Part shown: positions 1 to 5,201 of the stretch, piece after piece
Layout: the number at the start of each line of letters is the position of its first letter
How positions within the stretch are numbered: position 1 is the stretch's first letter
From: Prolixibacteraceae bacterium
GTDB taxonomy: Bacteria > Bacteroidota > Bacteroidia > Bacteroidales > Prolixibacteraceae
Assembly: GCA_016930735.1 (NCBI GenBank)
Contig: JAFGGF010000025.1
Span: 1 to 7,223, forward strand
Length of the DNA: 7,223 bases
Direction of reading: 5' to 3'
Notes under the pieces: generated by a model
What the model saw: the letters and a program-made list of their open reading frames with translations, nothing else
Told to the model about the DNA's origin: nothing
The model's database searches: none
Position numbers and translations under genes: made by a program

Positions 1-879
1 GCTGTTTACCGCATTTCGGGCGTTTTTGCCGTAATCGGAGGATGGTTTCTCACGGCTATTATTGCATTTACCGTTTCCTGTTTAATTGCGTTGTTAATTT
101 CGCTGGGCGGAAAAATTATGATATTCGTTTTTATCGCAGTGGCCGTTTTTATGGTTGTTCGTACACACATCATGTTTAAAAACCGGGCTGAGAAAAAGTT
201 ACAGGAAGAGGAAGATGAAGTCAGCGAAAAAGACGAGGTTGAAAAAGTTGCGGGCAAATGTCATAAACAAGTTGTGAACTCTATTCTTTCAGCAAGTAAA
301 ATCTTCTCGGTAAGTATTGAGAGTTTTTTGAACGAGGATCGCGGACAATTAAAAGAAGGCCTGGAACTGAAAAATGAGTTGAACCGCAAATCGAAAAAAC
401 AAAAAAATAAAGTGCTTACCACCCTGTCAAAAATTGAAGATAATGTTGATTCGGGCCATTATTATGTGCAGGTGGTCGATTACCAGCGGGAGGTGGCACA
501 CTCCCTGAATTTTACCATAGAGCCCTTGTTTGAGCACCTGAATAACAACCATAAACCATTTACTGAAAACCAGGCCAAAGAGTTGAAAAACCTGACCATA
601 CAGATTGATGAGTTTATGAATTTTATGTTGCACATTGTAAAGGAAAACAAATTTGAATTGATTGGCGACCTTATTGAAAAACGGGATAAAATTGTTGATT
701 TGCTGGCAGTTTACGAAAAAGCCCAGATCAAACGAATCAAGGGACAACTGGTGAATACCCGGAATTCATTGCTGTTTTTCAATACCTTAACCGAAACCAA
801 AAACATGTTGCTGCACTTTATTAATCTCATAAAAGCCTACCGCGATTTTATCACGCTCACAAAAAAACACAGTAAATAA
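1..879 (+). CDS. pit: Inorganic phosphate permease, PiT family, C-terminal part (5' end outside window)
   Basis: The frame is open from base 1 to the TAA at 877-879, giving 292 residues with the N-terminus missing. The fragment begins with the PiT-like stretch SGVFAVIGGWF, followed by two hydrophobic segments (about residues 7-35 and 39-54) that look like the last membrane helices. From residue 55 on it is charged and helical. It includes a YYVQVVDY segment followed by EVAHSLNF and FEHLNNNHK, and ends in a long amphipathic helix. This cytosolic tail resembles the PhoU-like regulatory tails of Bacteroidota PiT proteins, which by recollection run to roughly 700-750 residues. The family imports phosphate, usually as a metal-phosphate complex, by cation symport at the inner membrane. 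A later ATG at position 91 is internal and not a start, because the family match continues upstream of it. It is closed by a terminator and probably not co-transcribed with what follows. Family call firm; substrate from family. Confidence 0.88.
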   Translation, partial: AVYRISGVFAVIGGWFLTAIIAFTVSCLIALLISLGGKIMIFVFIAVAVFMVVRTHIMFKNRAEKKLQEEEDEVSEKDEVEKVAGKCHKQVVNSILSASKIFSVSIESFLNEDRGQLKEGLELKNELNRKSKKQKNKVLTTLSKIEDNVDSGHYYVQVVDYQREVAHSLNFTIEPLFEHLNNNHKPFTENQAKELKNLTIQIDEFMNFMLHIVKENKFELIGDLIEKRDKIVDLLAVYEKAQIKRIKGQLVNTRNSLLFFNTLTETKNMLLHFINLIKAYRDFITLTKKHSK

Positions 880-886
880 AAGCCAC

Positions 887-919
887 AGAGCCATTCCATT
901 GAGAGTGGCTCTTTTTTTT
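887..919 (+). terminator. Rho-independent terminator of the phosphate permease gene
   Basis: A perfect 7-bp stem (AGAGCCA at 887-893, TGGCTCT at 906-912) with a 12-base loop runs into an unbroken T-tract ending at 919. It starts 8 bases after the permease stop codon. An overlapping alternative stem (AGCCAC 881-886 with GTGGCT 905-910) can also form. It separates the permease from the small genes downstream. Confidence 0.8.
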
Positions 920-982
920 CAATTTGTTGGGTATGGTAGAAAGTATTTAAATTTATACTGCTCGAAAGAATGTTTGTATTTG

Positions 983-1009
983 ATTGATTGTTAATCAATT
1001 GTTAATTGA
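983..1009. promoter_or_regulatory. Two overlapping inverted repeats upstream of the first small paralogue; possible operator
   Basis: ATTGATT-GTT-AATCAAT (983-999) is a perfect 7-bp inverted repeat with a GTT centre. TCAATT-GTT-AATTGA (995-1009) is a perfect 6-bp one with the same GTT centre, sharing bases 995-999 with the first. The two centres are 11 bases apart, about one helical turn. This spacing suits adjacent regulator dimers on one face of DNA, but AT-rich sequence makes such palindromes easily by chance. They lie about 70 bases before the chosen ATG at 1078. A weak -7-like match, TATATTTC (1050-1057), follows them. Confidence 0.35.
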
Positions 1010-1077
1010 AATTTAATTGTGTAAACTTTCTTTCTCCTGATTTCAATTGTATATTTCGTTTCGAAAAAATACAAAAT

Positions 1078-1470
1078 ATGGAATCCTGTTACAGATTACT
1101 GCATAAATCGAATAATACACATTTGCAAACTTCATTACCCGTCTATTTTTACGGCATGCCCAACGATAATATTTATCTGATATATGCCCGGTTTTATGAG
1201 ATAAACTTTAATAAATCAGGATTGGAGTTTGTATTTGCAATACTTGAAGAGTATACATATGACTTTGTATTGGGAAAGATTTATACGTTGAAAAATAAGG
1301 AAACAAGTGTAAAAGAATTTGCAGAGGCACTGGAAAAAACTGATATAAAGATTAAAATAATTAAATCATATCGGAAACTCAACTCCTTTACAAAAGCACA
1401 ATTGCATTTAAATAAAATTGGTAAGAAAATGATACAAAAAACAAGTTACAGTTTTAAACTGGTCTCGTAA
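1078..1470 (+). CDS. Hypothetical small protein, first of a tandem paralogous pair (130 aa)
   Basis: I do not recognise this family. The open frame can be extended to a TTG at 1006, but I choose the ATG at 1078. From that codon the protein aligns without gaps with its neighbour at 1625-1978 (both begin ME, then RL at residues 6-7 and HK at 9-10), while the 24 upstream residues have no counterpart. The two share 40 of the first 62 residues, 5 of 29 in residues 63-91, and 10 of 17 in residues 92-108. Conserved blocks include LPVxFYG (20-26), YLIYxRFYEINF (33-44), KSGLEFVFA (46-54) and a late KxIKxYR...NS...AQ block (93-108). The first half looks like beta strands and the last block like a helix. 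There is no signal peptide or membrane segment, so it is probably cytoplasmic. A 13-residue C-terminal extension (118-130) is unique to this copy. No Shine-Dalgarno is visible. Real gene likely; function unknown. Confidence 0.75.
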   Translation: MESCYRLLHKSNNTHLQTSLPVYFYGMPNDNIYLIYARFYEINFNKSGLEFVFAILEEYTYDFVLGKIYTLKNKETSVKEFAEALEKTDIKIKIIKSYRKLNSFTKAQLHLNKIGKKMIQKTSYSFKLVS

Positions 1471-1494
1471 GTTAAGTTGGAAAGAAACTAAAAA

Positions 1495-1528
1495 AGAAGA
1501 TGTATGCCTGATAATCTTCTATTTTTTT
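1495..1528 (+). terminator. Probable rho-independent terminator after the first small paralogue
   Basis: AGAAGAT (1495-1501) and ATCTTCT (1514-1520) form a perfect 7-bp stem around a 12-base loop, followed by A and seven T (1522-1528). It begins 24 bases after the stop at 1470. The stem is AT-rich, so it is weaker than the one at 887-919. If active, the second paralogue needs its own promoter between about 1530 and 1610. Confidence 0.55.
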
Positions 1529-1593
1529 CTATAAATTGAAAATCCGGTTAACTATAATTCAATACAAACAAATGAATTTATCAGATTTCGGGA

Positions 1594-1620
1594 GGTATTT
1601 TAATACCCTTAAAACAGGAG
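1594..1620 (+). promoter_or_regulatory. Leader hairpin and Shine-Dalgarno-like site of the second small paralogue
   Basis: GGTAT (1594-1598) and ATACC (1603-1607) form a small hairpin with a four-base loop. AGGAG (1616-1620) follows, four bases before the ATG at 1625. A purine-rich ribosome-binding site is unusual for this window, where the other starts lack one, and it supports the ATG at 1625 as the true start. Confidence 0.5.
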
Positions 1621-1624
1621 CAAC

Positions 1625-1978
1625 ATGGAAATAAAACCCAGGTTGATTCATAAAACACACATGACTTACCTCCCAACAACATTACCGGTAAATTTTTACG
1701 GATTTCCCGATGGTAAAGTATACCTAATCTATTCAAGGTTTTATGAAATTAATTTTGATAAATCGGGACTTGAGTTTGTTTTTGCAGAACATGAAGAATT
1801 TTATTATGACTACAATTCGGATAAACTCATTTTAAAAAATAATGTTCAAAAACATTTTCAATTTTCACCGGAACAAGTAGATAAACCCGACCCTATTATT
1901 AAAGTTATTAAAGTGTACCGCAGTATAAACTCTTATAATGAAGCGCAGAAAATTTTATATAATTTGACTGCAAGATAA
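1625..1978 (+). CDS. Hypothetical small protein, second of a tandem paralogous pair (117 aa)
   Basis: This is a paralogue of the gene at 1078-1470: 56 of 117 aligned positions are identical with no gaps, concentrated at residues 1-62 and 92-108. The middle (63-91) has diverged almost completely, and this copy lacks the other's 13-residue C-terminal extension. In the best-conserved 16 codons (FYEINF through LEFVFA) the copies differ by six synonymous changes and one replacement (N to D). That pattern means both have been kept under protein-level selection, which supports reality and an old duplication. Visible blocks are LPVNFYG (20-26), YLIYSRFYEINF (33-44) and IIKVIKVYR (91-99) followed by NSY and AQ. 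No signal peptide, membrane segment or known catalytic motif is seen. AGGAG sits four bases before the ATG. The family is unrecognised and I assign no function. Confidence 0.8.
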   Translation: MEIKPRLIHKTHMTYLPTTLPVNFYGFPDGKVYLIYSRFYEINFDKSGLEFVFAEHEEFYYDYNSDKLILKNNVQKHFQFSPEQVDKPDPIIKVIKVYRSINSYNEAQKILYNLTAR

Positions 1979-2129
1979 ATATGGATTTGAAACTTTTTTC
2001 AATGATGTACTTGAGTGAAAGTAGATTTTTGATGCCATTATCAAAACAAATTTTTAAAAGGACATTTAAAAAAAATTCTTTTTGCGTACCGCATTCAACT
2101 TAAAAAATTTTGCCTGCCATAATAAATAT

Positions 2130-2162
2130 GAAACAGGAAAGTATTCACTTTCAATCTGTTTC
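2130..2162. other. Long hairpin (13 bp, one bulge) in the gap before the receptor
   Basis: GAAACAG (2130-2136) pairs with CTGTTTC (2156-2162). Directly inside, GAAAGT (2137-2142) pairs with ACTTTC (2147-2152) around an ATTC loop; AAT at 2153-2155 is a bulge. This makes 13 paired bases in 33. No T-tract follows on the plus strand, so it is not a classical intrinsic terminator. It could be a structured RNA element, a rho-independent-like end without a tail, or a protein-binding site. Confidence 0.45.
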
Positions 2163-2265
2163 TTCCAAACTTTATAATCACTCTTTTTTCTTATTAAGGC
2201 TTTTTGTTTGATAGTTCGAAATAAACTCGTAAAGTTTTTTTAATGGCTTTGCAACATACATAGAA

Positions 2266-2273
2266 TAGCTTTG
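2266..2273 (+). promoter_or_regulatory. Bacteroidota-type -7 promoter element of the receptor gene
   Basis: TAGCTTTG matches the Bacteroidota primary-sigma -7 consensus TAnnTTTG exactly, 29 bases before the receptor ATG. A TTTG at 2248-2251 could be the -33 element, but the 14-base spacer is shorter than the usual roughly 17-23. The -33 element may therefore be degenerate, or expression may depend on an activator or alternative sigma factor. It predicts a short 5' leader of about 20-25 bases. Confidence 0.5.
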
Positions 2274-2302
2274 CCCGCTAAATAACCATAATTAATTTTC
2301 TC

Positions 2303-5080
2303 ATGAAAAATCTTTTTTTACTTTTTATTCTATTCTTTATATTCTCATTTTTGACCGTTTCTGCAGAAGAAGATGAAAACAATGGAAACAAAGGTACCAT
2401 AGCAGGCCGGATTGTTGATGGCGACAATTTACCCCTGCCTGGTGCATCGGTATTAATTGAATCGGTTAAAAAAGGAAGTGTTTCTGATGTGGATGGTTTT
2501 TACCGTTTGCCTTTGCTTCCAGCCGGCGAGTATGTTGTTAAAGTTTCTTATATTGGGTTTCAACCCCAAACGAAAAATATTTCGGTAACAGCCAGTAAAA
2601 CCACCGAAATGAATTTTCAGTTAGAAGCAGGAATCGATATTGCCGAAGTGGTAATTAACGGCGCCATGCAAGGTCAGTCAAAAGCGCTGAACCAGCAAAA
2701 AAACAGTAAAAACATCACGAATATTATTTCGTCAGACCAGGTTACCCGTTTCCCTGATGCAAACATTGGTGATGCACTGAAAAGAATACCCGGTATAAAT
2801 GTTCAGTACGACCAGGGGGAAGCACGTTTTGGAAATATCCGAGGTACTTCACCCGAATATAACTCGGTAACCATTAATGGCGACAGGGTTCCGTCGGCCG
2901 AAGCCGAAACCCGTTCAATTCAACTCGACCTGATTCCTTCAGACATGATCCAGATGGTTGAAGTAAACAAAGTGGTTACTCCCGACATGGATGCCGATGC
3001 CATTGGCGGCTCGGTAAACCTAATAACAAAAAATTCGCCTTACAAACAACGTTTGGGCGGCACCCTGGGTGGCGGTTATAATTTCCTTTCCGACAAAGCC
3101 GACCGCAATTTATCGCTGGTTTACGGAAACCGCTTTTTAAACAACAAACTGGGGATGATACTTTCGGGCTCGTACCAGTTTATTCAATTGGGATCTGATA
3201 ATATTGAGGGAGAATGGGACCGCGAAGATGACGAAACGTTTATGACCGATTTTCAGATTCGTGCTTACCAGGTACAACGCGAAAGACAAAGTTACTCCGC
3301 TTCGTTCGATTACAAAATTAATGCAAACCACACCCTCGAGTTCAAAGGAATTTTTAACCACCGTAAAGACTGGGAAAATCGGTTTCGGTTAAGATTTGAC
3401 GGAATTGAAAAAGATGGAGACCAGTGGGTTACCGAGATGCGAAGGGAAACCAAATTTGGAACAAATGATCAAAAAAATGCACGATTGGAAGATCAAAAAG
3501 CCATGAATTTTGCCCTTGGCGGCGACCATAATTTTGGCGCTGTAAATTTAAACTGGAAAGGTTCGTTTGCAAAAGCATCAGAAGAAAGGCCACACGAACG
3601 GTACATCACCTATCGGTATAAAAAAACGGTTATTAGCCCCGACCTGTCGGATACCAGAAAACCATTTTTTAATATTGTAACTCCCGAAGCTAAAAATTTA
3701 AACCCCGACTGGTCGTTTAAGGAACTCACCGAAGAATACCAGTATACCGACGATATAGACAAAAATTTTAAAGCAAACCTTTCGTTTCCGTGGATGGAAG
3801 GAAAATTTAAAAACAACATTAAAATTGGTGTTAGCGCAAAAATAAAAGACAAAAAACGCGACAATGAATATTTTCGCGAGTTTGAACCTACTGATGAAGA
3901 TGCTTTTAATGCCAAGGTATTTTCAAACTTGTCTGATAAAAGCAAATCAAACTTCCTGCCTGGAGACAAATACCAATCGGGCTTTTTTGTTGATGAAGCA
4001 TATTTGGGTACAATTGATGTGAATACTGCCGAATTTGAAGCTTCTGATGTTATTGAAGAATTAGCGGGTAATTTTGTTGCCAAAGAAGGCGTGTACGCAG
4101 GTTATTTCAGGATTGACCAGAATTTTGGCGACAACTTTGAAGTTGTTGCAGGTGTTAGGCTCGAAAATACCAGGCTGGAATATGCAGGGCGCGAACTTTC
4201 GATTGACGAGGAAGGCGACGCTGCTTTAAATGTTACCGCCACCGAAACCGACAATTATACCAATGTGCTGCCAAGTTTTATCGGAAAATATTCGTTTGCC
4301 GAAAACACAAAACTGAAATTTGCCTGGACAAACACCATTGCCCGCCCTCGTTACTACGATTTGGTACCGCACGTTGAAATTAACCTCGAAGATATGGAAG
4401 CCGAAATAGGAAACCCCGAACTTGAACCTACAAAATCAATGAATTTTGATGTAATGTTCGAACATTATTTTAACACCATTGGCCAAATTTCGGCGGGGGT
4501 ATTTTACAAAAACATCACCGATTTTGTTATTACCCAGGAATTGCGCGATTACCAGTATGTGGGAAACGTGTACGATAAGTTTAAAAAACCTTTTAATGCC
4601 GGCGATGCAAACCTGCTTGGGCTGGAGCTTTCGTTTCAACGGCAATTCGACTTCCTGCCCGGATTTTTAAAACAAACCGGTTTTTACGCCAACTACACCT
4701 ACAACCATTCAAAAGTTAAAAATTTTAACCTCGAAGGGCGCGAAAACGAAGATATGCCTCTGCCCGGAACTCCTGAAAATACCTTAAACGCATCGGTTTA
4801 TTACGAAGGGAAAAAACTTACCCTGCGCACTTCGTTCAACTTTGCCGACAGCTTTATCGACGAAGTAGGTGATGAGGCATTTTATGACAGGTACTACGAT
4901 AAAGTTACTTATCTCGATTTTAACGCAACCTACTCCTTTAATAAAAAGTTAAACTTGTTTTTTGAAGCAAACAATTTGCTAAACCAACCTTTGCGTTATT
5001 ACCAGGGATCGGCAGATTATATTATGCAGGAAGAGTTTTACAACGTAAAATTGTTTTTTGGAGTTAAATTCGATTTTTAA
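2303..5080 (+). CDS. TonB-dependent outer-membrane receptor, putative phytate/inositol-phosphate transporter (925 aa)
   Basis: Residues 1-21 are a signal peptide (lysine near the N-terminus, long hydrophobic run, VSA before a likely cut). Residues about 31-108 form a carboxypeptidase-regulatory-like beta-sandwich (GTIAGRIVD, LPGASV, VDGFYRLP, VSYIGF). A TonB-box-like EVVING is at 115-120. The plug domain (about 135-245) includes RFPDANIGDALKRIPGINV, FGNIRG and IGGSVNLIT. That wording resembles the TonB receptor group first defined in Xanthomonas and Caulobacter (TIGR01782). The remaining 680 residues are rich in alternating aromatic strands and end in FDF, as expected for an outer-membrane barrel. 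It has no SusD-like partner, unlike glycan-uptake SusC proteins. A phytase follows 121 bases downstream, and receptor-phytase pairs are known in other Gram-negative bacteria. Phytate as the substrate is therefore inferred from context, not read from the protein. The frame is intact and of normal length. ATG at 2303 precedes the signal peptide directly. Confidence 0.93.
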   Translation: MKNLFLLFILFFIFSFLTVSAEEDENNGNKGTIAGRIVDGDNLPLPGASVLIESVKKGSVSDVDGFYRLPLLPAGEYVVKVSYIGFQPQTKNISVTASKTTEMNFQLEAGIDIAEVVINGAMQGQSKALNQQKNSKNITNIISSDQVTRFPDANIGDALKRIPGINVQYDQGEARFGNIRGTSPEYNSVTINGDRVPSAEAETRSIQLDLIPSDMIQMVEVNKVVTPDMDADAIGGSVNLITKNSPYKQRLGGTLGGGYNFLSDKADRNLSLVYGNRFLNNKLGMILSGSYQFIQLGSDNIEGEWDREDDETFMTDFQIRAYQVQRERQSYSASFDYKINANHTLEFKGIFNHRKDWENRFRLRFDGIEKDGDQWVTEMRRETKFGTNDQKNARLEDQKAMNFALGGDHNFGAVNLNWKGSFAKASEERPHERYITYRYKKTVISPDLSDTRKPFFNIVTPEAKNLNPDWSFKELTEEYQYTDDIDKNFKANLSFPWMEGKFKNNIKIGVSAKIKDKKRDNEYFREFEPTDEDAFNAKVFSNLSDKSKSNFLPGDKYQSGFFVDEAYLGTIDVNTAEFEASDVIEELAGNFVAKEGVYAGYFRIDQNFGDNFEVVAGVRLENTRLEYAGRELSIDEEGDAALNVTATETDNYTNVLPSFIGKYSFAENTKLKFAWTNTIARPRYYDLVPHVEINLEDMEAEIGNPELEPTKSMNFDVMFEHYFNTIGQISAGVFYKNITDFVITQELRDYQYVGNVYDKFKKPFNAGDANLLGLELSFQRQFDFLPGFLKQTGFYANYTYNHSKVKNFNLEGRENEDMPLPGTPENTLNASVYYEGKKLTLRTSFNFADSFIDEVGDEAFYDRYYDKVTYLDFNATYSFNKKLNLFFEANNLLNQPLRYYQGSADYIMQEEFYNVKLFFGVKFDF

Positions 5081-5091
5081 CCCTATTTTTC
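5057..5091 (+). promoter_or_regulatory. Weak candidate promoter for the phytase gene, overlapping the receptor 3' end
   Basis: TTTG (5057-5060), a 23-base spacer and TATTTTTC (5084-5091) match the Bacteroidota -33/-7 pattern except for the last base of TAnnTTTG. A start near 5098 would give a leader of about 100 bases holding both downstream hairpins. The site lies in T-rich DNA where such matches arise by chance. Confidence 0.25.
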
Positions 5092-5114
5092 CACTTTTAC
5101 AACAAATAATAAAA

Positions 5115-5131
5115 CGGAAGATTTTCTTCCG
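5115..5131. other. First hairpin in the receptor-phytase gap
   Basis: CGGAAGA (5115-5121) and TCTTCCG (5125-5131) form a perfect 7-bp stem with a TTT loop. There is no T-tract after it on the plus strand. On the minus strand it is followed by TTTTATTATT, so it could end antisense transcripts. The stem could also stabilise the receptor mRNA 3' end or take part in a leader switch (see findings). Confidence 0.5.
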
Positions 5132-5152
5132 CTCCATTTAAACATAACCATC

Positions 5153-5188
5153 AAACCTGGAATAGCGCAGCGCTGTTCCGGTTTTTTT
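5153..5188 (+). terminator. Strong intrinsic terminator or attenuator just before the phytase start
   Basis: The stem is AAACC (5153-5157) with GGTTT (5180-5184), GGAA (5159-5162) with TTCC (5176-5179), a T-G wobble (5163/5175), and AGCG (5164-5167) with CGCT (5171-5174). The loop is CAG and a single T (5158) is bulged. A run of seven T (5182-5188) follows. The structure ends 13 bases before the phytase ATG at 5202, leaving no room for a promoter between them. It should reduce or condition read-through from the receptor into the phytase. Confidence 0.8.
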
Positions 5189-5201
5189 AAAATTTCTGAA
5201 A

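Larger units (their letters stand above)
1979..2302. other. 324-base AT-rich gap with no convincing gene
   Basis: This stretch lies between the small paralogues and the TonB-dependent receptor. It contains an unsupported 40-codon frame starting two bases after the preceding stop (1981-2103), an unsupported 27-codon frame (2128-2211), a long imperfect hairpin (2130-2162), and a promoter-like element close to the receptor (2266-2273). I see no tRNA, recognisable riboswitch or insertion sequence. Confidence 0.6.

Noticed and set aside
1006..1077. N-terminal extension of the first small gene from a TTG at 1006
   Set aside because: The 24 extra residues have no match in the paralogue, whereas alignment begins exactly at the ATG at 1078. 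The extension also runs into the palindromic upstream region.
1987..2002. TTGAAA/TTTCAA hairpin as terminator of the second small gene
   Set aside because: Six AT-rich pairs with no T-tract after the stem; too weak to call.
1981..2103. 40-codon frame starting two bases after the second small gene's stop
   Set aside because: It has no recognisable motif or Shine-Dalgarno and sits in AT-rich DNA. Proximity to the stop alone is not enough.
2128..2211. 27-codon frame starting with MKQESIHF
   Set aside because: It begins at the foot of the long hairpin, so base choice there is explained by RNA or DNA structure. No other coding support is seen.
3610..4083. 157-codon minus-strand frame inside the receptor gene
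   Set aside because: It is a shadow of the receptor reading frame with no family features of its own; the same applies to the other antisense frames within genes.
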